DNA of 64,000 bases from Pristionchus mayeri. Taxonomy: Eukaryota; Nematoda; Chromadorea; Rhabditida; Neodiplogasteridae. The DNA is taken from NCBI GenBank assembly GCA_036245805.1, contig BTRK01000001.1:14818001-14882000 (forward strand), in the 5' to 3' direction. The translations under genes were made by a program, and so were the position numbers. Positions 11,853-21,059 of the stretch are shown in pieces; positions within the stretch are counted from its first letter, which is position 1; each line of letters starts with the position of its first letter. The notes under the pieces are model-generated. The model had not been told where the DNA came from. It did no database searches and saw only the letters and a program-made list of their open reading frames with translations.

Positions 11853-12500
11853 GGGAGCAATAAGGTACTGTAGATTGCTGTGTGCGATGGAGAGCAGGGG
11901 CACTAGATGGATAGTCATTGGACTTCGTGTTGACGTCGCTATCGAAGATGGAAGCTGGTCCCTTCCCACTGTTTGACTTACTGGTAGATATAATTCTGAA
12001 GATCGGGAGAGCGCTAATTTTTGCCTTCTGATCAGCATCTCGGAAGAAAAACACACGGTGCTTCCTAAGCCTATTACCTATATGGATCAGAACTGACACT
12101 AATAATCAATCTACGTAATTCCCAAAGTGGTTGGTTGGGAGGTACTCAGACGTGTTCAGGATGCGTTCTCAAAGCGCATACTAGATTGTCAGCATAACAT
12201 ATGATAAAAGTACAAACAAAAGTACAAAGAAAAGTGTTGTTGTTCTAGCTGAAGAAGAATAAACTGGTCATTTTATGAATAGAGAGAGAGAGAGAGAAAA
12301 GAGCTGGACGTCGAGAGGAAGTGTGAAGGCAGAGCTGAGACCATAAAAGATCATACTACTTCTCTGACGGAATATAAAGAGAAAAGAAGAAGACTGATTC
12401 TATGAGCTGTTACAGTAATCCTCCTAGTTTTCCCCATCCATACACCTTAATACTCCTTAATAATTGTCCATCTATCCCGAGCTTCTCCAACAACATCAAA
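11853..12500. other. 3' flank between two convergent genes
   Basis: I see no coding exon. It contains an AATAAA at about 12249 for the upstream gene and an AG dinucleotide run at about 12282-12297. The following gene (MSP) is on the opposite strand, so this is a tail-to-tail interval. Confidence 0.5.
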
Positions 12501-12524
12501 GATAATACACAACCTTTATTACAC

Positions 12525-13192
12525 TCAAGGGTTGTATTCGATGGGAAGGTTCTTTCTGCGGACCATTCCGTCTCCCTGGAACCACTCGCGGCGGAACTGC
12601 TTGGCGGCTCCGTCGGGGGTGTTGGTCCACTCGATGGTGATACGGTCGTTGTTGGTGTCCTGCAGGGAGATCAATGATATAAAAGTACGGTAGTAATGTG
12701 GGGGTACGGTAGGACACGTTACCAAATGGGGCCTATCCTACAGTAGTCATTGGTTTCCGAATCCTATACCGATACTCCCGAGAGCAGGTACCGTATGGTA
12801 GGCAGGGAGTGAAGGCAGGGAGATGCCGTACCTCCTGTCCGTAGGCGAAGGCGTCGCAGGAGACGGCGATGAGAGCAGCCTCCTTAGGGTCGAGGACTCC
12901 CGATCCGGGGTCGACTCCGAGTCTCTTCATGTTGGTCGTCTTGAAGGCCCACCCAATGCGGCGAGCGGACGAATTGGTAACCTGGAATCAGGAGGGTTAC
13001 TGTAGGCAAATACGGGAGGGGGAGGTACGTAAGGAAAGAGAGTATCAGAGGGGTATCCGTCGAAATGGGGGAAGGAGGGTGCGGGTACGGTGCCTTGATG
13101 TGGTAGGTGTGCTTGTCATCGTAGGGTGCGTTGAAGACGATCTTGGTGCCGGGCTGGGTGGCGATGTCTCCAGGAGGAACAGACTGGGCCAT
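12525..13192 (-). CDS. msp: Major sperm protein (MSP), three exons
   Basis: Exons on the minus strand: 13094-13192 (33 codons, [15 protein letters not shown]), 12832-12981 (50 codons, [13 protein letters not shown] to AYGQE) and 12525-12659 (44 codons plus stop, [11 protein letters not shown] to PIEYNP). The joined product is 127 residues, the usual MSP length, and follows the family end to end as an immunoglobulin-like fold. MSP polymerises into the filaments that drive amoeboid sperm crawling and is also released as a signal for oocyte maturation. Intron 2 is GT-AG. Intron 1 can keep the frame only if it starts with GC directly after the HIK codons; the next GT lies 5 bases further and breaks the frame. 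An AATAAAGG poly(A) signal follows the stop within about 15 bases. Expression is expected to be sperm-specific from family knowledge. Confidence 0.97.
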
Positions 13193-13229
13193 GTCGACGA
13201 CTTGGTGTGAGGAGACCGCGCGGCGATGG

Positions 13230-13236
13230 TTTTATA
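13230..13236 (-). promoter_or_regulatory. TATA box of the MSP gene
   Basis: On the minus strand TATAAAA stands about 38 bases before the MSP start codon, within CGCCTATAAAACC. A GATAA lies further upstream near 13485, the kind of GATA-factor site known from MSP promoters in Caenorhabditis. The position fits a compact core promoter with a very short 5' leader. Confidence 0.6.
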
Positions 13237-13239
13237 GGC

Positions 13240-13960
13240 GAGAGTGGATCGATTAGCATTGAGGAGGGGCGAGTCAAAGTGGGGTATCAGAGGGCGAGAG
13301 AGGAGATTCTCTTCATTTGACTGAAATTAGTGGACTATTGACTGCAAGATGAGATTGGCCTTTGCGGATTCGATGCTAGTCGACTAGATTGATCTCTGAA
13401 TTCCTCACAGAGCGTCGATATGCACGTAACTCTGAAGGGGGAGAGAGTGCGATAAAGTAGCAGCAACTTTCTCACTTTGCATGTTATCTTACCAGTGAGG
13501 TGCGAATGTTGATGGTATTATACCAAACAAACGTTGTATAATCCATCCGACCTAGTGCTAGCATAGCAGACGAGGAGAATGTCTGAATGCATCATATAGC
13601 TTATTCAAGGGCACTGAACAATAATTAGTCAGGACGCATGAGGGGCACCAGGTGGGCCCCTCAGTGAATGGATTTCTTCCATTTTGTTTTTTTATTTCAA
13701 TCCATCTTCTTCAATTGTTTGGGAAATGATAAAGATTAGAAGTTACGATTTTGTGGATTCCTGGTTCCATCTCCTTCTGTCACCTGAGTTTACGTATCTA
13801 TCATTTGTTTATCTTTGCGTCGGCACATTCGCACATCCACCTTTTCACAGTATCTCTCTCTCCCTCGTACTTGTTTCTCGCACAGCCATATGTTTAGCAG
13901 TAACACTCTTCTCGTCACATTGACATTTTTTTCGCTCTAGAATTATAGAGCCAATTTTAA
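13240..13960. other. Divergent intergenic region upstream of MSP and the membrane-protein gene
   Basis: It holds the upstream regions of two genes that point away from each other. A copy of the CATCCGACCTAGT motif also seen near 1210 occurs at about 13545. Open frames at 13684-13923 lack domain features. A CTCTAG acceptor-like site at about 13940 may receive a spliced leader for the next gene. Confidence 0.45.
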
Positions 13961-13964
13961 CTTG

Positions 13965-15220
13965 ATGATGGAAACCGCTTCAAAGGAACGTGTGGAGGAA
14001 GCCATTCAGTGTGACAGAGACGTACGTCGTGAAATTTTTGTGCAAATATTGTCAATAACGAAGATGTGATACTCCTTAATGGTCTCCATTATATTCGACC
14101 AAATCGTTCATAGAATTATGAGTATCATTTATATCTCAAGTCAATCCATTTGGCCTTTTCATTATTCTATCAGAGCATCGAGTTGACTGATTTCTCATCG
14201 GCTGCTTCAGCAATTGAGAGAGATGCTGAGTCAGTTATACCGCTTCCCAGCCAACCAAGTATGCTCAAACAATTTGTAAACGATTATTATCGCAATTGAG
14301 TGAATAACTGTTCAGAGTCAAGATTGTGTAATTATTCATGCGGGAACTTATCAACTCGGGTGAGTGCACTGTCATTGTGAACCATATTTTATTGTATTTT
14401 CTAATAAAATATGGAGCTTATTTTTTAAATAATTTCTCACAATTTCAGAATTTGACGATCTGTATTCTGATCTGTATTATTGTTTCTTCGGCTTCGAAGT
14501 TTGGCTATGCTCTTTACGACATATTGGTAGTACATTTTTTTCTTTAGAATTTTAACTATTTCCTGTCAAACCGTTATAGTGTTGTTACAGAGGCTACATG
14601 GGTCAAACAATTATTATGATAAAAAAATGACAACAAACGGGGCAAAATAGCGTTCATCAATAATAATTATACACTATGCAGAATCCGGAACACACCATGC
14701 TTATCACGGTCGATGTATTCGACTGTTTGCGCAGCCTCCTACTGTTCGGATGTAAGATTTCATCCGCTTGTCTCTTCCACATATTATTTTTTTCCATTGC
14801 AAATGTACATGTTTTCCATATTCTTCAAAATTTTTATGATGTCGGAATACATATGATTTAAGTAAAGTCATACTTGAAGCCTCGTTCGCTGCTCTTGTGC
14901 AGATTCCGCGCAGAAAAACCGCAGCGCTCTCCTTTCTCATCATTGTCATGGTATTAAGATTATTGATAATAATCTTTTTTTAAAATTTTGCTGTATTTTT
15001 ACTATAAATAATTGCTAATCAAAACAAATTCAGCTTATCGATATTGTTATTGCATTCATCATGTCTGTCATTATGATTTGTGTGAGTTTTCTATCACTCT
15101 TCCTAAAAAAACTGAGAACCAAATTACAATATGATATTTCATTTGTTCAAGTATTTTCAGTGCTTGATCGTCTTCCTAGTTCGGTCCCTTGTTCGATACT
15201 ACACCCATGCAAAAGATTAG
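13965..15220 (+). CDS. Small multi-pass membrane protein, eight exons
   Basis: Exons: 13965-14021, 14174-14258, 14316-14359, 14449-14526, 14682-14751, 14925-14950, 15034-15081, 15161-15220. Every junction has GT and AG and the phases chain without a break, giving about 155 residues from MMETASKERVEEAIQ to YYTHAKD-stop. The N-terminal 60 residues are acidic and soluble. Exon 4 is a hydrophobic helix (LTICILICIIVSSAS), and exons 5-8 form one or two further helices (SLLLF, LSFLIIVM, IDIVIAFIMSVIMIC, CLIVFLV). No signal peptide; family not recognised. Exon 6 is only 26 bp and its acceptor (ACCGCAG) was chosen because it keeps the frame; an upstream AG at 14902 would not. The exon count and phase agreement argue for a real gene. 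Confidence 0.6.
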
Positions 15221-15322
15221 ATTGCGTAGCAGCATTTCACTATTTGGGAATCACCAAGCGACAGATAGACTGACGTAACGAGAAAGCGATGTATTCGAAA
15301 CTAAAATAAGCGCAAATTACAG

Positions 15323-15599
15323 ATTTCATTTTGCTAATGCTCTTCTGTATGTACGTAGCCGAGAACACGATCTCCGCTCGCAAAGTGAGTAGATGGAAAT
15401 GGGATACATATATAAATTTTTTTGTTGAAAAAAGCAATAAGTCTTCGTCTACCATGTGTATAAAAAACCCATTTTTTGCTGATCAATTGCAATTATTTGC
15501 TACATCGAATTGTGATTTGCAGGCGCGGATCATGTGTTTCAAGAAAATATCTAATATATTGAATGCATCCTGGATCGGTCCTGCTCCGTTTGTCTTTGA
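15323..15599 (+). pseudogene. Orphan membrane-helix exons after the membrane-protein gene
   Basis: A 62-bp exon-like segment at 15323-15384 reads FILLMLFCMYVAENTISARK between an AG acceptor and a GTGAGT donor. A second segment from 15523 follows a TTGCAG acceptor and reads ARIMCFKKISNILNASW. The second segment recurs with damage at about 47950. Neither connects in frame to the stop of the gene ending at 15220. They may be leftover exons of a decayed paralogue or of a duplicated non-coding unit. Confidence is low. Confidence 0.25.
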
Positions 15600-17840
15600 C
15601 AAATATTACATAAAATTAATGCTATTCATGGTTCTTTATATATTTGTCCTATTGCACGAGAAGATGTTGCGAGATTGTGCTGGATCTCACTGGTATCTAT
15701 TCTCGGCGAGAGATCACGCGAAATGGAAAGAGACTGACTGTTACTTTCAGACCTTCTTCGTATCTACCTCTCTTCACTCTAGTCGGCCGAAGCCTCAATC
15801 CGAACGACCAAATGGTGAGATATACATAGAGATATTGTTGGAAAGAAATCTATCCACTATACCTAGTCTCGCTAAGAAACTGAGTAGTGTAGGGGAATCT
15901 AGTAGCTTTATCTCTCACATCGCGACGAACATGAAAACAATTGCGCGGTGAAAAATTAGAATGCGATTATGCACATAGCCAGCCTGATGAACCGCGGTAG
16001 TAGCATAAAAGGTAGAGAACGAGATCATATGTCGATCTGGAATTGCGCCAACTTCATTATAATATTGTCGGTTACGAATTTAGCCCTCATACTAAATTAT
16101 TGGTACATGGGAGATTGGAGCTGTGAGGTCTCATCTATTTCGACGGGTAAGTGTATTTGCAATAATTTATTATTATTGAATTACATTTGATTTAATTTCA
16201 TGAATTGGCGCTTCGAATTCATAAATATTTCAAGCCCGGGAGATCTGTGTCCTGTAAACTTTACATAATGAAAAGTGCTCTTTCTCAGCAATGTGTTCTC
16301 ATGTTCGTAGAATCAATAAATCATCGGTTGCATATATGTCTTGAAACTCGTACAGGTGAGATATCGTGGTTAAATGCGAGGGGATTTTTGATGGGTTGTA
16401 TTAAAATAAACTGAGGAATGTGCGAGCTGAATCGCTCTGAAAATCGCTCGCGTGAAACCTTTTTCAAGAACATCTTTTATTAGCGAAGAGTCCATATTAT
16501 TAAGAACATCCTCTGTGAGGTAAACTCACCTTCTGCGTAATTCAATGCGCATGCACATGGCCTCAATGACATATCTGACCGAGGAGAAAGCACACGAAAT
16601 GAATTAAGTGAGATTAAAACTTCCAGATCTCGTTATCTTCTTCTCTCATTATCATCTCTACAATTGAGTCGCTCACTGCTTTTCTCCTAACGGTATGTCA
16701 TCCTCGTAATTCTACTTTCAGGAGCAAGCCATACGATTTCATCACTCTTCTCTCTGGCAAGACTGATATCATCAACATCGATGCAGAGGGTAGAATCAAG
16801 CTGTCTTATCTAATAGGCAAACGATACACTTGAGGTAAATCAGTTCGAATTAGCGATGGCATGGCAAGAAACGACTTTCTAAACCACGCATAATGAAGAG
16901 AGCCTTTTCTTGCGAAACCGTGACAGACACGTCTCCAAACATGGTAGGTGTATCGTGTAGGAGGGTGCGATATGATAAGCATTCTATAACACCATTATTT
17001 TCAATTGCGCAGTTGGAATATTTTTAGTTGTCGCGAATTACCCAACCAATGGTGTTCGGTGTCTCCAAATTCTTAAGAACACTCTTTGTGACACAAACTC
17101 ACCTTCAGTTTATTTCGTTGAACATCGATACCAAAACTCAACCGATATCTCTGCATAGGCATTTCCTCTTTTTGTTTCAAGAGCGTTTCATATGCTTAAT
17201 TTGCTCGCAGGATTGATGGTATACTGAAATGCAGCAAAAATACATAATCCTTGCATTTAAAGGAGGATGAAAGCGAAAGCTGGAAATTTGAACGTATTTC
17301 ATGCTACCACAAAATGCCCCGGATGTCAATGTGCTAAAAACAGGCCATGCTAAAAACAGTGAAAGTAACACCAATTACCGGTCCCCGACGCGGCTCTTGG
17401 CTACGGAGCGTCTCTCTTTTTTTTCTTATTTTTTGCGTTTGCTCGCTTTGATTGTGTTGCGTTGTTGCTAAACGCATATCTGTACTCTAGTTCATCCTGT
17501 TATTTCAAAATCAATATTACTTCAATCGATCGATTGTGTGATCTCTTCCCATCCACCCCTTTCACGCGCGCATTCCTTTCAGTTGGATTCATGAGTTCTA
17601 TCTTCTTCTTTGGAGCGATTATCTGTGATTCTACTCATTCCACGTCGATAATATTTAAATTGCTTCTGTTTCAACTAACTTTTGACCCGATTGCCACAAT
17701 TTCTCCCTAAATGCGTCGTCTTAATTACTTCTTCTTTTTCGTCGTTGGCCCATCTATTATTTACATGTTTTGCTTTCAACCTTGCTTAATTGCTCATTTT
17801 TTCTTTATTTTCTACCGTTTAATTAATTGTTCATTGAAGC
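15600..17840. other. Non-coding stretch with duplicated units
   Basis: Sequence at 16195-16500 recurs in degenerate form at 33680-33970, and 15440-15850 recurs at about 47900-48250. A 110-bp exon-like segment at 16723-16836 reads SKPYDFITLLSGKTDIIN and ends in a stop, without partner exons. I see no intact gene. Confidence 0.45.
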
Positions 17841-17843
17841 CAG

Positions 17844-18037
17844 GTCAGCGGTCATCACCGATGATAAAAAATGGGCATGGACGGTGCTGCCTTCGCTTCT
17901 CCCAGACCTGTCAGTTAGTTTGGCTGCTTCCCACTTTGCTGTATCGATTAATTTCATTCTTGTATTTTAGAACTACGTCCAACGTCGTCCGGCCAAGATC
18001 ATGGCCCTTCCGATGGTGAAAGGCCATCGCGAAAAAG
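17844..18037 (+). CDS. Possible two-exon fragment of an unknown gene
   Basis: Exon-like segments 17844-17913 (frame reads SAVITDDKKWAWTVLPSLL) and 17971-18037 (NYVQRRPAKIMALPMVKG) are joined by a 57-bp GT-AG intron with matching phase. Neither a start nor a terminal exon was found, and the second segment ends at a weak donor (GTTCG). It converges on the THAP gene. This may be a gene fragment or chance; I do not recognise it. Confidence 0.25.
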
Positions 18038-18248
18038 GTTCGTTTATCTTTCTTCGGCCTATATTTAAATATTACTCGTGTTTTATTTGTGAATGATTAC
18101 CTTTTCAATTCATTTATCGTAAAATAAGTTAAGGATATTCAAATAACAATTTAGATAGAAATATTAAAAATATACGAACATATTACGCTAGAAAATTAAT
18201 AAAAAGCAATAAATATCAGTCCGTAGCAATGATAAACTTTTTTTATTA

Positions 18249-20187
18249 CTACTCCTCATCAGTCATATATCCTAGGGCCTCGTCTGCCATCGAATTGAGG
18301 AGAGGGAGATGAGGAAGAGGAGGGGGGAGGAGGGCGTCGTCCTCGCCCTCGTCGTCGTTCTCGGGCGCCTCCTCCTCCAAGTTGCTGTCGACTCCATGAG
18401 GACGAAGAGGACGGGTGAGTGTCTCCCACAACTTAATTAAAAATGGTTCGTAAATTGATTACCTCTCCTTGTTTACCTTTTGTTCGGCGAGAGCAATTTT
18501 TCTTTTCTTCTCCGTAGTCTCTGGGCTCTCGATCATCCTTCTTCGTACCTAGGGTAGGAGTGTAGGCGCGTTTTTTTATATCACAATCCGAACCAGGTAC
18601 GTGAGATTCTTGACGTCAGTCCTCCAAGTGTGGGTAGCATCTTTGAGATGATTCCAGTGCAGTATAGTTAATCGAGTGCGCATTTCGTGTCCAGATCTAT
18701 TTAATGGTTTCAATATTTACCTTAGAAGACTAAATACCTGACGTAAAAATAATCCTTCGGCGCGTATCTCCAAGCGAGAGCGTTTATGCTCTCACAAGGA
18801 GATGTCTGCAGAATCCATGAGACAGATGCGATATCCTCGATATTCTTGCTGGTGAATATCTATATGTATTTATTGCGAGAGAGTGATAATGGGAGGGGGT
18901 TAGATATGATAATACCTGTTCCTCTAGCCTATCTATGATCCTTTTAGTCTTGATATAATATTCTGGATTGTACGAGGACGTGTGGCCACACTCGTTGATG
19001 AGCTTGAACGAGGGATCCTAGAATAATTCACGAATACTTCGCCCATGCTGTTTTTTTTCTAATATCACACTTGATCGAATCTGTGTTTGCCCTGAATGCA
19101 GAGGAGAATGGCCCTGAACTTCTCCTGTGCCAACTCCCCATTGCCTTGAGCACTTATCACGGCATCATAGCATCGGTTTATGATTGCTCCTAAGACTCCT
19201 GAGACTCCTGAGACGCTCCTGAGACGAAATCTACATTGATCTTAGGCAGTTTCTCCTTATTCGAGGCCTTAGATGTCTTCAAGACGGGGCTACTATGCCA
19301 TGTGGCAGTGAAATCACATCTGTTGCACTCCCTCGTGCATGATGCCGCGAGTCCTTCCATGTGGAAGGATATTGTCCCTGTTGTCCCTGTCCCTGTTCAT
19401 TGTCCATTGTCCCTGTTCGCACTTGGGACACTCTAGGAGGAGGGAGGTCAATGACTCCTTCGACACTATCATGTAGTTCGATAGAGGGACACTTTCGATG
19501 CGGGGAGTGGCAGGGGTAGGAGGAGTCCATTCGGAGCTTTCGTTCATATCTCGAGCCTTCAAGTAGTTATCAAAAATACCTCATTTTTTTAATAATCTAA
19601 TTTGAGTTAGTTTAGTGCGAGATGGAATGCAGTAATGATAATTAATGAATACCTGTTCAGGTCGGCAACAGCAGACGCAGCAGGGAGGAGATCGAGTTAG
19701 GAGTGGAGGAGGACGGACGTAAGACGGAAGAGAGGATTGAAGAGGACGAGGGCGAGGAAAGACGAAGGAAGATGAAGAGGGGAAGGGCGAGAGAAGAGGG
19801 GAACAGGTAGGAGGGAGTACGATAGATGGTTGGGATACTGTAGATGGAGCAGTCGTCTCCTAAAGGCCTCTGTTTCCGTTGTATGAGATAGATAAATATA
19901 TTTTCTCCCGTTTAATTGTGTATATTACTCACCACAAAGGAAGGGACAGCATCAGGTCGAAGTACGGTAGCAGTTGCCGAGTATGTGTAGTCAGAGGGGG
20001 AGAAGTGACTTGCACAGAGATAGGGACACTTGGATGCATTCACCACTGCCATGAGAGATCTTCTTCCTTCTGGGGTTGAACGGACAGCGTTTATCCACGT
20101 TGTCCGTTTCTTCTCATTTTCCGTAAATGCGTGCATCTCTTTCTGGAATTTCCTCTGATGGCACACGACGCAAGCTCGTCGTTGCAT
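18249..20187 (-). CDS. THAP-domain protein with transposase-like body, frameshifted
   Basis: Minus-strand exons: 19933-20187 (85 codons), 19653-19859 (69), 19071-19556, 18916-19017, 18738-18859, 18594-18696, 18477-18548 and 18249-18431 with stop, then AATAAA. Exon 1 is a THAP zinc finger: C6-x2-C9, W31, C54, C58-x2-H61, and the terminal AVPSF box. THAP domains bind DNA. Exon 2 is a Pro/Ser-rich linker. Exon 3 has CPKC, then in another frame ECNRCDFTATWHSSP and KINVDFVSG. Later exons read INALAWRYAPKDYFYV and LTILHWNHLKDATHTW, and an acidic tail closes the protein. I remember this layout from transposon-derived THAP proteins of nematodes. The frame breaks at two short tandem repeats (19370-19419 and 19187-19225), so the gene is either a recent pseudogene or misassembled there; all other junctions are phase-perfect. 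The ATG follows an ATCAG acceptor directly. Confidence 0.75.
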
Positions 20188-20314
20188 CTGATAGGGAGGA
20201 TTACATTAGCAGACGATATAGTATCGACGATAGTTTGCACATGAATATTACATTTCAATTAGCAATACTAGCTTGTGGGTATACAAATACTTTATCATTT
20301 AGTCCATGACATAG
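20188..20314 (-). promoter_or_regulatory. Probable intercistronic region of a two-gene operon
   Basis: Only 127 bp separate the stop of the P2X7-domain gene from the ATG of the THAP gene. The last bases before that ATG (CTATCAG) form a splice acceptor with no room for a promoter-proximal exon. Nematode operons have spacings of about 100 bp and use a second spliced leader at just such a site. No AATAAA is visible in the gap, though a variant signal may serve. Confidence 0.5.
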
Positions 20315-21049
20315 CTATTCTTCATCGAATAGCGCAGATGGCTTGAAGCCGGTGTAATGTCCATCGGCACTTGGCCATTTCTTCCGGACGGCATCGATGA
20401 CACAAGCGGGGAGTCGAACTCTCTGTCCTCGTCCGAGTGGTCCGAGAAGAGAGGCCACTATCACTCGATAGCACCCGTGTCTTCTCGCCCTCAATAGTAA
20501 GTTTCATTCTTTCTATCCATGGTATCTATTTGATTGATATAGTGTATTCCGGATACAATAGCCTTTCAATAGAGTAAACGATTGTTGGAAAGGGGAACTC
20601 ACTGATTCGCATCGATGGCCACATGTCCACTCGCATAGCCGTAGAGGGCAACTGCAGCTTCCGTACCCTCAAGTGAGTGATTGAGATGAAAGTTATCAAC
20701 AATAGGAAGTATAGTAACTAACCGCTTCTGTGAGCAGGTACTCCTTGAAGTATTGATCCTGCGTAATGCAGGCTTTCCTACCGTGGTCCTTCAGCTTATC
20801 CAGCAATCCCTCCTTGAAGAGATTTCCTTTCTTGAGAAGAGGGTAGAGAAACAGCGATTTGCAGCAGTAATCGTGCTTTTCCTCGAGATCTCTAGGGGGA
20901 CAACGAGTGCAGGAACACTCCACAGTCTTCTCGAGGTCAACCCCATCTGCGAAGATCTTCTGCTCCCTCTCCTTGGCTGCTTTGATTCTAGCCAGAATCT
21001 TGTCCGCTTGCTTGGGGTCGGGGAGAAAGGGATCGGGAAGTGATGTCAT
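20315..21049 (-). CDS. Stand-alone P2X7-type intracellular (ballast) domain protein
   Basis: Minus-strand exons 20723-21049 (109 codons, MTSLPDPFLPDPKQ), 20603-20667 and 20315-20489 give 188 residues with perfect phases. Exon 1 carries C45-x-C47-x2-C50, C62-C63 and C94-I-T. Exon 3 has HGCYR, LPACVIDAVRKKWPSADGHY and TGFK. This matches the C-terminal cytoplasmic domain of vertebrate P2X7 receptors, where the cysteine cluster binds zinc and the domain also binds guanine nucleotides. No P2X channel part (two membrane helices and ectodomain) is present or nearby. The domain is known outside P2X7 as a free-standing or transposon-associated module. The ATG directly follows a TCTCTAG acceptor. The THAP gene starts 127 bp downstream on the same strand, so the two may be one operon. 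Intact; exact biochemical role unknown. Confidence 0.82.
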
Positions 21050-21059
21050 CTAGAGATCA

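Noticed and set aside
16723..16836. Exon-like segment SKPYDFITLLSGKTDIIN with an INIDAEG motif, possible methyltransferase fragment
   Set aside because: A single short segment with a stop and no partner exons; one motif is too little to name a gene.
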